Source: Chryseobacterium oranimense
Lineage (GTDB): Bacteria; Bacteroidota; Bacteroidia; Flavobacteriales; Weeksellaceae
Length of the DNA stretch: 64,000 nt
Direction: 5' to 3'
Assembly: GCF_025244725.1 (NCBI RefSeq)
Contig: NZ_CP104203.1
Location: 1,860,001-1,924,000 of the forward strand
Position 1 is the first letter of the stretch. Every line of letters starts with the position of its first letter. Under the pieces are notes generated by a model. The model saw only the letters and a list, made by a program, of their open reading frames with translations, was not told the DNA's origin and did not search any database. The position numbers and the translations under genes are program-made. Positions 46,561-55,526 of the stretch are shown in pieces.

Positions 46561-47433
46561 TTAAAATGTCTTCGTCATATCCACCGGAATAATCAGGTTG
46601 AAATCTGTAGGGATATAATCTTTTGCGGGAACTTTAAGCTCCGGATCTTCCGATTCAAAGACAGAAATTACGGCCATTTTAAGGTTCGGGTTTTTCTGTT
46701 TGATATACCAGTAAATTCCACCGAATTCTTTGCTGTGATAGTTTCCATTGTAGTGAATGAAAGTTTTTCCGGCCTGTATATTTTTCAGAATCGATTCGGC
46801 CATGGTAGCATCTTTTGTAGCCTGTGCTGAAATGAAGTTCATCACTTTGGTTCCTTCTGCATGGTCGCCCATCATGGCTTTCATCTCCTGATATCCCGGT
46901 GTGTCCAGTGTTACCTTAATTGGAAGCTGGGCAATATAGGTTTTCTCTTGAGCACTTAATTTATTTAAAGATTCAAGACCTTCTTTTGCAGTTTGGGAGG
47001 CATATCTTCTTGGAATATTGGTCGCGATGAAGTTCAGCTTTTTGGTTTTGGCAAAATCAACCAGAGGTTTGTAGTCTGTCGCATAATTGTTCCATAAACG
47101 GGCTGAGTCTTTCAACGTTTTAGCATCAAACTTTCCATTTAAATACTGATTCAGCTGCTCCTGATTATCTCTTTCGAACATTTCCGCTCCCAGAATAATC
47201 TGCCCGTTCTTTTTTTCAAACAAACCTTCAGTCACCTTCAGCTGAAGCCAGTGATTGATAGAGCTGTTATGATTTTCGCCAAAGAAAACCACATCATACT
47301 CAGCCAGCTCTTTAACCAGTTTATCGGTTTTTATTTCTTTCCCTTTTTTGTCATAAAACTGGTAAGCCTTAAGACCCTGCCCGCTTAATGAGCAAAAAAC
47401 TACCAGTAAAATGGCGATGAAAATATTCTTCAT
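46561..47433 (-). CDS. ChaN-like heme/iron-associated exported protein
   Basis: This is a roughly 290-residue exported protein with a signal peptide ending LSGQ. It has the ChaN family core: YDVVFFGENHNSSINHWLQLKV near the N-terminus, GAEMFERDNQEQL, and the late HYNGNYHSKEFGGIYWYI. ChaN of Campylobacter is an outer-membrane lipoprotein that binds two cofacial hemes. No lipobox is obvious here, so it may be periplasmic. It lies 390 bp downstream of the heme operon on the same strand, consistent with a heme-linked role. The start at 47433 gives the signal peptide. Confidence 0.75.
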   Translation of the reverse strand: MKNIFIAILLVVFCSLSGQGLKAYQFYDKKGKEIKTDKLVKELAEYDVVFFGENHNSSINHWLQLKVTEGLFEKKNGQIILGAEMFERDNQEQLNQYLNGKFDAKTLKDSARLWNNYATDYKPLVDFAKTKKLNFIATNIPRRYASQTAKEGLESLNKLSAQEKTYIAQLPIKVTLDTPGYQEMKAMMGDHAEGTKVMNFISAQATKDATMAESILKNIQAGKTFIHYNGNYHSKEFGGIYWYIKQKNPNLKMAVISVFESEDPELKVPAKDYIPTDFNLIIPVDMTKTF

Positions 47434-47507
47434 TTTTATTTTATTTAAACACGAATTGTACAAATGTTTCTTTCACAAATATCACAAATTTTCACATTGA
47501 TTTTACA

Positions 47508-47711
47508 CCACAAAAGTCGCAAAAGTTCTTAATTGATTTAAACACTTTAGCACACTTTAGTTTTAAAAATTGTACCATCCTGAAAATAATAAGAACACAT
47601 AAATTGAAAATCTAAGATTTTCATAGAAACTTAAGTGTACTTCTTATGCGCAATCTATTAACTTAAAAAAATAACTAAAGTGTTTAATTAGCTTTGTGAC
47701 TTTTGTGGTTT
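47508..47711. repeat. imperfect inverted repeat with CCACAAAAGTC arms
   Basis: The left arm (47508-47560) and right arm (47673-47711) pair through CCACAAAAGTC, TTAATT and AAACACTTTAG with short gaps. The central part is A/T-rich and unpaired. It may be a decayed mobile palindrome. Confidence 0.6.
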
Positions 47712-47766
47712 AAAAAAATTTGCAGTTTATTTATTCTTCAGCAAATCCAACGATCTGCGTCAAAAC

Positions 47767-47806
47767 AAAAGGACCGCCTTGAATAAAAAAACAAAACGGT
47801 CCGTTT
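47767..47806 (-). terminator. terminator of the heme operon
   Basis: GGACCG and CGGTCC pair across a 20-base loop and are followed by a T run on the minus strand. It lies just beyond the stop of the hmuS-type gene at 47823. Confidence 0.7.
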
Positions 47807-47822
47807 AAAATCATCTAACTAT

Positions 47823-48851
47823 TTATTTCTCTAATTCTGCCACAAGGTCTTTCCACTCCTGCAGCTCAGGAATTCCGGGCTTTCTTTTTCCGAAGAACTG
47901 AACAATGAAATCTCCTTCTTTATTGAATACCTCAATAGCCGTTACTTCCCCGTCTTCCGTAGGTTTTTTAACGATCCATGCTTCAGCAATTTTCGTAACA
48001 TCCAGGTGTAAGTTAAAATCCGGGTCCATTACATTAAACCACTGCTGGTGCCAAAGTGTTTTCTTCACATTTCCGGTGTGAATCTGGATAATTCCTCTGT
48101 TTCCTACGAATACCATAATCGGGATATTCTTTTCTGAGGCATCTTCCAGAACATTGACTACTTTGGAATTGTCAATTTTTTTAGCAAATCCTTCTGGAGC
48201 CAGCCTCAATGCCTGGGTTCTGCTTACCCCGAATTTTCTGGTCATCATGAAGAAATCGTGGGTATCTTTTAATTCTGTCCATACTTTTTTGAATCCTTCA
48301 GCATCGATCTCGGAATCTGCCTTTTCAGGAGATTTCGGAGCTACAACTTCAATCGTTAAAGGCTGGTTTTGATCTTCAGCTTTGAATTTTTCCACAACGG
48401 CATCGAAAGCAGCTTCATCACTGTTTTTTGTGAGATAAATTTTATGAAGGGCCAGACCATCTTTTCCGAAGAACTGAAGACTCTTTTTATCACCTTCCAC
48501 AACTGCAAATGCTGATTTCCAGTGGTTAAGGAATATTCTAAGATCAATATCCTCTCCTACGAAAAGCTGGGCATGCGGACTGCTGAAATCGCCGTTCTGG
48601 TAAGTTCCTTTTCTTTCATGAACGCATTCATCGTTACGGGTAAGAGCCATTACTTTGCCTAGTTTTTCTGCTTCGGTAAGAATAGCAGGAAATTCCGGCT
48701 TAAGTACTGTTACTCCTTCGCCTATACTTGTTGCCAATAGTTCAGCTTCACTCACGCCAAGCTGTGATGCGGCATTTCTTATTCTGATGTGTGGATTTTC
48801 TGTTTTCAGAGCTTCCCATTTTTCCTTTAAATCATTAACTAATGTGCTCAT
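47823..48851 (-). CDS. hmuS: hemin-degrading factor (HemS/HmuS family)
   Basis: This 342-residue protein is built from two homologous halves as in HemS/ChuS. The repeats start at HIRIRNAASQLGVSEAELLATSIGE and HDFFMMTRKFGVSRTQALRLAPEG. The family binds heme in the cytoplasm and releases or degrades it. IQIHTGNVKKTLWHQQWF is a conserved heme-region segment. It is the last gene of the heme operon and completes import by handling the heme delivered by HmuTUV. Confidence 0.88.
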   Translation of the reverse strand: MSTLVNDLKEKWEALKTENPHIRIRNAASQLGVSEAELLATSIGEGVTVLKPEFPAILTEAEKLGKVMALTRNDECVHERKGTYQNGDFSSPHAQLFVGEDIDLRIFLNHWKSAFAVVEGDKKSLQFFGKDGLALHKIYLTKNSDEAAFDAVVEKFKAEDQNQPLTIEVVAPKSPEKADSEIDAEGFKKVWTELKDTHDFFMMTRKFGVSRTQALRLAPEGFAKKIDNSKVVNVLEDASEKNIPIMVFVGNRGIIQIHTGNVKKTLWHQQWFNVMDPDFNLHLDVTKIAEAWIVKKPTEDGEVTAIEVFNKEGDFIVQFFGKRKPGIPELQEWKDLVAELEK

Positions 48852-48855
48852 TATT

Positions 48856-49506
48856 TTATTTTTTTATGGTTAAAACTGTATAAATTCTGTGTATAGTCTC
48901 GTTTCCTGATTTGCTTGGTATGTCTTCTTCTTTTTCGGAAATTTTCATTCTCTTGAAATGGCTTTGGGAAACAAGCTGTTCCATCTCGCTGTTGCTGTAT
49001 AGTGTAAAATCGTATTCCGTGAAAGGAAGTGTTTCCATGAATTTTCTCTGTCCGAAAGTCAGAACGAAAGTCCCGTCTTTCTTTAAAACCCTGTAGATCT
49101 CATTGAGAAATTCAATAGGTTCTTCCCAGAAGTAAACGGTATTAACAGTAAATATTTTATCAAAGGTTTTGTCCTCAAAAGGCAGCTTTTTACCTTCATA
49201 CAAAACAAATTCTGCCTGATTTTCAAAGCTATTATTCAGCTTTCTGGCTTCATTGTGCATGGTTTCGGAAATATCAACTCCTGTATATTTCAGATTTTGG
49301 GCTCTGCTTAAAATATTTTTCAGATGTCCGGCATTTCCGTGCCCTATTTCAAGGATATGTTCATTATCTTCTATTAAAAGCGTTTTGATGCTTTCCAACG
49401 TCATGCTGATGTTGGTGGCATTCATCATTTCGCCAATCTCTATTCCTTTTTCTCCCTGCGGATTGGCAAGGTTCTGAGCCAGGATTTTTAATTCATCTTT
49501 TTCCAT
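48856..49506 (-). CDS. class I SAM-dependent methyltransferase
   Basis: This 216-residue methyltransferase has the SAM motif ILEIGHGNAGHL, GVDISETMHNEARKL and the acidic YEGKKLPFEDKTFDKIFTVNTVYFW segment. It resembles the UbiE/arsenite-methyltransferase group (family 11). It is embedded in the heme operon, 2 bp after hmuV and 4 bp before hmuS, so it is expressed with heme uptake. A role in heme or porphyrin modification is possible but not shown. Confidence 0.82.
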   Translation of the reverse strand: MEKDELKILAQNLANPQGEKGIEIGEMMNATNISMTLESIKTLLIEDNEHILEIGHGNAGHLKNILSRAQNLKYTGVDISETMHNEARKLNNSFENQAEFVLYEGKKLPFEDKTFDKIFTVNTVYFWEEPIEFLNEIYRVLKKDGTFVLTFGQRKFMETLPFTEYDFTLYSNSEMEQLVSQSHFKRMKISEKEEDIPSKSGNETIHRIYTVLTIKK

Positions 49507-49508
49507 GT

Positions 49509-50279
49509 TTATCCAAAAATGATCATTGGGTTATTGGTAATCGGGTGTCCGCAGATGGTGCACGGGAAATTGTACGCCTGGCTGATATTGTGAGCCGTAA
49601 ATACTTCTTCCGGTGTTCCGTATGCAGAAACCTTTCCTGATTTCATTAATAAAATTTTGTCCGCGAACTGGGCTGCAAGGTTAAGGTCATGCATCACGAC
49701 AATAGCGCTGTTGGCTTTTCCGGTAAAATTTTTAATAATTTCCAGCGCTTTATACTGGTGTTTTATGTCTAAATTATTCAGGGGTTCATCCAGAAAAACC
49801 AGCTTATGGGCAATTTCATTTTGCAGCTGCGCCATTACTCTTGACAGATGTACACGCTGTTTCTCTCCGCCGGATAAAGTATTGTAATCCCTGTCTTTCA
49901 AATGAAAAATATCTGTTTCGTACATCATATTGTTCATGGCTTCAAGGTCTTCTTTTGCGGGCTGGGTATCGAAGTAAGGATATCTGCCCATCATAACAAC
50001 ATCTTTTACCTGCAGGGGAATTTCATTGGAATTATGCTGGGAAAATTTGGATTTATGCCTGGATAATTCCCTTACTTCCCAATCGGTAATGGGTTTGTCT
50101 TTAAATACAATTTTCTGTTTTCCTTTTACTTCATTGGCCAAAATACTGAGAAGGCTGGATTTACCGGCTCCGTTCGGTCCTACAATCGCTAAAAATTCTC
50201 CATAATCCAAAGAGACATCAACGCCGTCAAGAATATGGAAATTCCTGTGGAGATAGTTGATCTGATGCGCTTTTATCAT
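49509..50279 (-). CDS. hmuV: hemin ABC transporter ATP-binding protein
   Basis: This 256-residue ABC ATPase is of the iron-siderophore/heme class. It has Walker A GPNGAGKSS (34-42), the signature LSGGEKQRVHLSR, Walker B LVFLDEPLNNLD and the switch histidine in VVMHDLNLA. It energises HmuU. Its first base is the last base of hmuU, a direct coupling. Transport is across the inner membrane. Confidence 0.93.
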   Translation of the reverse strand: MIKAHQINYLHRNFHILDGVDVSLDYGEFLAIVGPNGAGKSSLLSILANEVKGKQKIVFKDKPITDWEVRELSRHKSKFSQHNSNEIPLQVKDVVMMGRYPYFDTQPAKEDLEAMNNMMYETDIFHLKDRDYNTLSGGEKQRVHLSRVMAQLQNEIAHKLVFLDEPLNNLDIKHQYKALEIIKNFTGKANSAIVVMHDLNLAAQFADKILLMKSGKVSAYGTPEEVFTAHNISQAYNFPCTICGHPITNNPMIIFG

Positions 50280-51319
50280 TAGAGTGATTTTTTAAATTTA
50301 ATTAAAATAGCAATAAAAACAGGCCCTCCGATCAGGGAGGTCAAAATACCGATCGGCAGTTCCGAAGGGGCTACAATGCTTCTGCTGATGGTATCGGCAG
50401 TTAAAAGTAAAATACTTCCCAAAACTGCTGACAACGGCAGAATGAAAACATAATTGGACTTGAATAAAAGCCTTAAAATATAAGGAACAATAAGTCCTAT
50501 AAAGCCAATTGTCCCTGAAAACGCAACGCAGGTCCCTACCATCAGCGAGGTAATGATTACAATCTGCTTTTTCAGTTTTTCAACATTGATTCCCAAGTGT
50601 TCCGCATCTTTTTCTCCCAGCATCATTGCATTCAGAGCTTTCCCTTTTGGAAGCAGAACGATGTATGAAATGATTAAAACAACCGTTAAAACAATATTCT
50701 TCGTCCATGTAGCAGCGGCAAGGCTTCCCATATTCCAGAAGGTAAGATCTCTTAACTGCTCATCTTTTGAAATGTAGATAAGGAATCCGGTAATGGAAAA
50801 GCCTATTGAGGTAATGGCAACCCCGCTTAACAGCATCATGACAACATTGGTTTTCCCTGCACTGGTAGAAATCCTGTACACCAGCATCATAGCCAGCAAA
50901 GCTCCTAAAAATGCTGAAATTCCCACTAATGAAAACTGAACTACTTCAGGAAGATACTGCTTAAAATGGCCTCCCAAAACAATGGCAATGGCTGCCAGTA
51001 AGGTTGCTCCTGAAGTTAGGCCTATCGCTTCTCCCGTTGCCAGGGGATTTTTGAATAAACCCTGCAAGCTTGTCCCGGAAACGGCCAGCATACTCCCTAT
51101 CAGTATGGCCATGATGATTCTCGCAGCTCTTACATCCCAGATTACATATTTATCGTTTAAGGCCAAACCGGGATCTCCTTTGATCAACTGTCCTAAAACA
51201 CTGAACGGTGATGCTCCATTAAAATCGTAAACACCGGTATATAGTGCCACAACTGCCAGAATGACCAGCAGCAGGGCACTTACAATAAGATAAAAGTAAA
51301 GTTTACTTTGTGTTCTCAA
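50279..51319 (-). CDS. hmuU: hemin ABC transporter permease (FecCD family)
   Basis: This 346-residue FecCD-family permease has about ten membrane segments. Conserved segments are SGTSLQGLFKNPLATGEAIGLTSGA and the C-terminal PSELPIGILTSLIGGPVFI. It forms the heme channel as a homodimer with HmuV. It overlaps hmuT by 17 bp and abuts hmuV, so the three are co-translated. Confidence 0.93.
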   Translation of the reverse strand: MRTQSKLYFYLIVSALLLVILAVVALYTGVYDFNGASPFSVLGQLIKGDPGLALNDKYVIWDVRAARIIMAILIGSMLAVSGTSLQGLFKNPLATGEAIGLTSGATLLAAIAIVLGGHFKQYLPEVVQFSLVGISAFLGALLAMMLVYRISTSAGKTNVVMMLLSGVAITSIGFSITGFLIYISKDEQLRDLTFWNMGSLAAATWTKNIVLTVVLIISYIVLLPKGKALNAMMLGEKDAEHLGINVEKLKKQIVIITSLMVGTCVAFSGTIGFIGLIVPYILRLLFKSNYVFILPLSAVLGSILLLTADTISRSIVAPSELPIGILTSLIGGPVFIAILIKFKKSL

Positions 51320-52181
51320 TTAAAAGTTTGTTTAGTTCAACTGCAGCCTCTCCCAGTCTCGGTCCGAAACCTGAAACCAATCCTCCGTCCATCGCGATGA
51401 TCTTTTTATTTTTCCCGGCATTGGTTTGTGCCACGCCCGGCATTTTAAGAGCTCCTTCGTTTCCTCCGGCACCCTGAAGGCCTGTTTCAAAGAAGAACAG
51501 GATATCCGGATTGGCTTTCACAACGGCTTCCGGTGTCAGTGGCTTGAAATCTTCGAAATCGTTTACGGCATTTTCACCGCCTGCAAGACCAATTAATGAG
51601 GCCATAGGTGTATTTTTACCTGAAACCATCAGCATATTTCCTCTTGCATAGATGAACAATACTTTTGGTTTTTTAGCGATCGGCTGAATTTGTTTCAGAT
51701 CAGCATCGATTTTATCGTTTAATTTCTGATAATCTGTATTTCCAATAGCTTTGGCTACGTCAGCAATCAGTTTTTTAGTTCCTTCTATTGTATATTCCTG
51801 TTTGAAAACCTCAGCCTGGATTCCTGAAGACTTGATCTTACCCAATAAATCCGGATTAATGTCCTTATCTGAAGCCAGAATCAAAGTAGGGCTTACCGCC
51901 ATGATCGGCTCTATGGTCATTGATCTTACGTGTCCGAGATCTTTAGCTGTAGCTTTTAATGTTGCAGGATAGGTACTGGTAACATCTGTTCCTACAATTT
52001 CTTTTTCGTGGCCTAATGCACTTACAATTTCTGTAATTCCACCGCTCAGGGTAACGATTTTGTTATTGGATTTTGGGGCTTCAGAAGATGTTTCTGTTGT
52101 ATTTTCTGTTTTAGCTCCTTCTGCTTTTTTGCAAGAATAAACTGCCATCAGAATGGAAGCTGCAAGGATTAATTTTTTCAT
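51303..52181 (-). CDS. hmuT: hemin ABC transporter substrate-binding lipoprotein
   Basis: This 292-residue binding protein is of the cobalamin/heme periplasmic family (BtuF/HmuT). The lipobox cysteine is Cys17 in AVYSCKK. After a Thr/Ser/Glu-rich linker it has the TLSGGITEIVSALGHEKEIVGTD start of the fold. A long central helix and GLVSGFGPRLGEAAVELNKLL at the end complete the pattern. It captures heme for HmuUV. Confidence 0.9.
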   Translation of the reverse strand: MKKLILAASILMAVYSCKKAEGAKTENTTETSSEAPKSNNKIVTLSGGITEIVSALGHEKEIVGTDVTSTYPATLKATAKDLGHVRSMTIEPIMAVSPTLILASDKDINPDLLGKIKSSGIQAEVFKQEYTIEGTKKLIADVAKAIGNTDYQKLNDKIDADLKQIQPIAKKPKVLFIYARGNMLMVSGKNTPMASLIGLAGGENAVNDFEDFKPLTPEAVVKANPDILFFFETGLQGAGGNEGALKMPGVAQTNAGKNKKIIAMDGGLVSGFGPRLGEAAVELNKLLIENTK

Positions 52182-52201
52182 GATATACTATTATTTGATT
52201 A

Positions 52202-53311
52202 TTATAAAGGGTCAAATTCGAAATTGGTGGTCCCGCGGTGTCCGTCTTCGCTTTTCATGGTATTGAATCTCAGCTTAAAGTAAAATCCTTCAGCATCTTT
52301 CAGAACAAAAAAACGGTCAGCATATACATGGGGCTGAGGATTGTCTGTAGTTCCCGTGGTAGTTCTCCACTTGTCACCAAGAGCTCTCTGGTCATTAAAT
52401 ACAAATTTTGACTGATCTATATCTCCTAATTTAAAGGAGTTGTAAGCCTGATCAAGATTCCCTGCCGGAGTGACCTGGTATACGCCTACTCCATTAAGGG
52501 TATTTGTAACAATAAAATCAGCAAAAAAATAACTTCCGGCACTGACTCCGGGGGCTGTAAACACTTCATTGGTAAATGTGGTAAAGCCTAAATCCCAATT
52601 TTTTTTCTTAGGCTGAATTTTTACCGTGGTCCCTGTATTGAAACTGAAGTAGGTAAAATTGTAATCTGTATCTTTCGGGATAAAATATTCAGTGTAGCTT
52701 GTTGTATTTCCTATATCTGCATAACGTATTTTGTATCCGTTCAACGCTCTTAAAATCTGGATCTTTTTCCAGCCTCTGGCAGCGCCTGACAAACTCACGG
52801 AGCCTGGTCCGATATTATCCGGAGATGGGATGTCTCTTCCCAGATTCAAAAGGTAAACGGGGTTTTCAGCATCATTTTCTTTAACCGGTTCAATTCCTGA
52901 AGTCTGTGTAAGGAAATTCCCGTCAGGATGATCGATAAACTGCATATTGGCTGGATCAAATGTTCCTACCGCTGCGCTTCCTTTAAGGGCTGAAACATCT
53001 GCTTCTGTTACTGTTTTTATGTCCGTTTTATTAGGAATTTTTGCCACTGTCATGGCAATAGACCCGTTAATCACTACATGGAAACCATCTCCGCTGTAGA
53101 AACCGAGATCCCAGTCTGTCCTTTTATTAACAGATGGTTTTTCATAATCACTTAAATCTATCCAGACCTGATTCGGTTCTGTAGCTCCTCCTGATTTTAC
53201 TTCTACTACAGATCCGGTAATCGGAGGTGCAGGAACAGGATCTTCATCAGCTGAAAGACAGGACTGTAAAGCAATAGCTGAAAAAAGAGCAAATATTTTT
53301 AAATAGTTCAT
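52202..53311 (-). CDS. hmuY: HmuY family heme-binding surface lipoprotein
   Basis: This 369-residue lipoprotein has a signal ending LQSC (Cys18). It has two HmuY-type elements, NKRTDWDLGFYSGDGFHVV (Trp67-Asp68) and KKKNWDLGFTTF (Trp239-Asp240), and a final beta strand FYFKLRFNTM. In Porphyromonas gingivalis HmuY takes heme from host proteins and passes it to HmuR. Its place directly after hmuR here matches that partnership. It is a longer member of the family. A T9SS-exported paralogue lies at 56538. Confidence 0.88.
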   Translation of the reverse strand: MNYLKIFALFSAIALQSCLSADEDPVPAPPITGSVVEVKSGGATEPNQVWIDLSDYEKPSVNKRTDWDLGFYSGDGFHVVINGSIAMTVAKIPNKTDIKTVTEADVSALKGSAAVGTFDPANMQFIDHPDGNFLTQTSGIEPVKENDAENPVYLLNLGRDIPSPDNIGPGSVSLSGAARGWKKIQILRALNGYKIRYADIGNTTSYTEYFIPKDTDYNFTYFSFNTGTTVKIQPKKKNWDLGFTTFTNEVFTAPGVSAGSYFFADFIVTNTLNGVGVYQVTPAGNLDQAYNSFKLGDIDQSKFVFNDQRALGDKWRTTTGTTDNPQPHVYADRFFVLKDAEGFYFKLRFNTMKSEDGHRGTTNFEFDPL

Positions 53312-53327
53312 AAGGGTAGCTTTTGGT

Positions 53328-55433
53328 TTAGAATTGATAAATTAATCTAGCGAAATAGCTTCTTCCGTAATACAAATTGAGGCGATCTGTTGCGCCTGTA
53401 TGGGCCGTTCCGGCAGTAGCAGTCGTGTTGATACTGGTGACATCGAATATATTTTTCACTCCCACAGAAAGTTCCATATGGTTTTTCCAGAATGGCTGGC
53501 TTACAATGAAATCCATCATGTGGAAATCATCTGTTTTTCCGAGTCTGAAGCCTGTACCTTCACTTTCCAGCACATAATTTCTTCCCGGACCGGTATATTT
53601 ATAATAAAGGGCAAAAGCAGTCTTGGCATTTTTTAATTTATAGTTTGCCGATGCCCCTGCCTGAACTAAATATTGGTAATCTGTAGGTGATTCATGATTT
53701 AATGAATTCAGGGATACTGAAGTTCCGCTTACAGATCCTCTTAAGGATAAGGCCAGCTGGTCTTTTCTAAAGTCTATATTGGCAGAGAACAGCATGTTTC
53801 TGTACTTATCCATATTCATATATTTGTAGGTAGAGGGATCTTTTACAAGCACCATTTCTATCCTGTCGCGAACGTCAAGATATAGGGCATTAATGCTGTA
53901 TGCAATTTTCCAATCGTCTGCTGTAAAGTTCTGATCCCAGAAAGCACCTGCTGAAAACCCTTTTTCAGGATTCAGGTCAGGGTTTCCCTGTACGTCATGA
54001 TTGATATTAACGAAGTAGGTGTAAAGCTCATCATAGGTAGGAAAACGGTTGGCAGTTCCTGCTACAGCCCGTATATTGGAGTTTTCAGAAGTTTTATACC
54101 TTGCGGAAAGGGAATAATTGAACTGATTGTCAAAATTCTCACTCACGGAAAGTCTTGCGCCCGGCCTTACAGAAAGCCTGTCTGAAATATTCCATTCCCC
54201 GGAGAGGAAGTTGGAATAGGTAAAGATTTTTCTTTTCACTGCTTCACCAAAGAAATCTCCGGCAATAAGTGCCGCATATCCGTTAGTATAATCCAGTTCA
54301 TAGCCAAGCTGGAAATCGAAAGTTTTATTATTGAGAAAATTACTGAACATCCCTCTTGAATAGATCACATCTGTTTTGTAGTAGGATTTGTCTTCCCTGC
54401 TGAGCCTTACCGATCTGTTTGGAATATCATAATTATAATCATGGTATTTCCTGTCCTGGTTTTGGTAAGAAAAATCTCCCATATACCGTATATTTCCAAT
54501 GTTGGTTTGGATATTAAACTGATGCCCCCATCGTTTGGTATTATATTCCCTGTCTATACTTTCATACAACGCTCCTCCCATTCCGTCATTCAATGGAATT
54601 CTGTTGACTTCAGGATTATAAAAATTGAATTTTTCATATAAATAAGACAGCTTATAATAGAAAGAAGTTTTGTTTTTTGAATAGCGGATCAATGCCGAGG
54701 CGTCATACTGGTCTTTTGGATTCCATTCGAAGCCTCTTTTATTATCCCTTTCAAAATATTTATAGCCTTTACTGTCACCTTCATACCCCATGAACTGGTT
54801 ATGGTTTAAGCTTACATTAGTAAACCAGTTAGTATCAATATTATAGTCTACATTAAGGTTCTGAATATGTCTTCCGTTTCCTTTTTTCTTCAGGTCATAA
54901 TTGTCTCTTACGGTTTCTTCCTGCAGAGAGGCTCTTACACTTACCTTTCTGGTATTGCTTTTCTTGGTGATAATATTAATAACCCCTGCTACTGCTCCAT
55001 TACCATATTCTACTCCCATGCTTCCCTTTACAACTTCTATTCTTTCTACATTATTCAGGGACAGTTTGGTAAGATCTATATTGCTTCCCAATCCTGTATC
55101 GCCCACTACGGGAATATTATCTATGAGTACTTTCACGTAATTGCCGTCAAGGCCCATCATATTGGCTGTAGAATTTCCGGAGCGGGTGTCCGGCGTGATC
55201 TGGATGTTAAGGCTTTGGTTGAGAACATCGGCAACATTGGTTGCAGCCATATTTTTGATTTGCTGGGCATCGATCACCTCAACTTTATATATTGATTTAT
55301 TGATGGATTGCTGCGTGTACTGTCCTGTAATGACAACTTCCTCTATTTTATTTTTATTAAGAGAATCTTTTTCTTGTGCGTTCATCCAAAAGGCAATGGA
55401 TAATGACAGAACGGAAAGCACTTTCTTCTTCAT
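53328..55433 (-). CDS. hmuR: TonB-dependent heme receptor HmuR
   Basis: This 701-residue receptor has a signal peptide ending FWMNAQ, then an N-terminal plug domain (EEVVITGQYT, then MGVEYGNGAVAGVINIITKK) and a beta-barrel ending in ARLIYQF. The NPDL motif of heme receptors is present (residues 484-487, GNPDLNPEKGF). The neighbouring FRAP-type motif is altered (NRFPTYDELY). It starts the heme operon and has a good minus-strand -7 box and two Fur-like palindromes upstream (see 55450-55514). Confidence 0.92.
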   Translation of the reverse strand: MKKKVLSVLSLSIAFWMNAQEKDSLNKNKIEEVVITGQYTQQSINKSIYKVEVIDAQQIKNMAATNVADVLNQSLNIQITPDTRSGNSTANMMGLDGNYVKVLIDNIPVVGDTGLGSNIDLTKLSLNNVERIEVVKGSMGVEYGNGAVAGVINIITKKSNTRKVSVRASLQEETVRDNYDLKKKGNGRHIQNLNVDYNIDTNWFTNVSLNHNQFMGYEGDSKGYKYFERDNKRGFEWNPKDQYDASALIRYSKNKTSFYYKLSYLYEKFNFYNPEVNRIPLNDGMGGALYESIDREYNTKRWGHQFNIQTNIGNIRYMGDFSYQNQDRKYHDYNYDIPNRSVRLSREDKSYYKTDVIYSRGMFSNFLNNKTFDFQLGYELDYTNGYAALIAGDFFGEAVKRKIFTYSNFLSGEWNISDRLSVRPGARLSVSENFDNQFNYSLSARYKTSENSNIRAVAGTANRFPTYDELYTYFVNINHDVQGNPDLNPEKGFSAGAFWDQNFTADDWKIAYSINALYLDVRDRIEMVLVKDPSTYKYMNMDKYRNMLFSANIDFRKDQLALSLRGSVSGTSVSLNSLNHESPTDYQYLVQAGASANYKLKNAKTAFALYYKYTGPGRNYVLESEGTGFRLGKTDDFHMMDFIVSQPFWKNHMELSVGVKNIFDVTSINTTATAGTAHTGATDRLNLYYGRSYFARLIYQF

Positions 55434-55449
55434 AGAGTAAAAATTTCCG

Positions 55450-55457
55450 CAAATATA
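55450..55457 (-). promoter_or_regulatory. -7 box of the hmuR operon
   Basis: On the minus strand TATATTTG matches TAnnTTTG, 16 bp before the hmuR start codon. The upstream Fur-like palindrome at 55465-55483 would cover the space between this box and the -33 region, a position suited to repression. Confidence 0.6.
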
Positions 55458-55464
55458 ATGCTTT

Positions 55465-55483
55465 ATTTAGAATAGTTAAAAAT
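55465..55483. promoter_or_regulatory. Fur-like palindrome 1 in the hmuR/55527 intergenic region
   Basis: The 19-bp element begins ATTTAGAAT and pairs imperfectly with its right half, 6 of 9 positions to the ideal ATTCTAAAT. An almost identical element (one base different) lies at 56468-56486 before the next gene. It sits between the divergent -7 boxes. Confidence 0.65.
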
Positions 55484-55490
55484 AAATACT

Positions 55491-55498
55491 TATTTTTG
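55491..55498 (+). promoter_or_regulatory. -7 box of the 55527 gene
   Basis: TATTTTTG matches TAnnTTTG and lies between and partly inside the two palindromes. The start codon follows 28 bp later. The same eight bases recur at 56494-56501. Confidence 0.7.
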
Positions 55499-55514
55499 TA
55501 GAACAATTCTAAAT
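55496..55514. promoter_or_regulatory. Fur-like palindrome 2 upstream of 55527
   Basis: The element ends in ATTCTAAAT, the exact reverse complement of the ATTTAGAAT that opens palindrome 1, with a 6-of-9 left half. It covers the likely transcription start, so bound repressor would block it. Confidence 0.65.
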
Positions 55515-55526
55515 AAAAATAACGTT

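Larger units (their letters stand above)
47464..47822. other. 359-bp intergenic gap with a long imperfect palindrome
   Basis: This gap holds an imperfect inverted repeat of about 200 bp (47508-47711) and the terminator of the heme operon (47767-47806). The palindrome arms share CCACAAAAGTC and AAACACTTTAG. No ORF was supported. Confidence 0.65.

Noticed and set aside
54867..55295. 142-codon ORF on the plus strand
   Set aside because: It is antisense to the hmuR plug domain and Tyr/Cys-rich in the way of a reverse-frame shadow.
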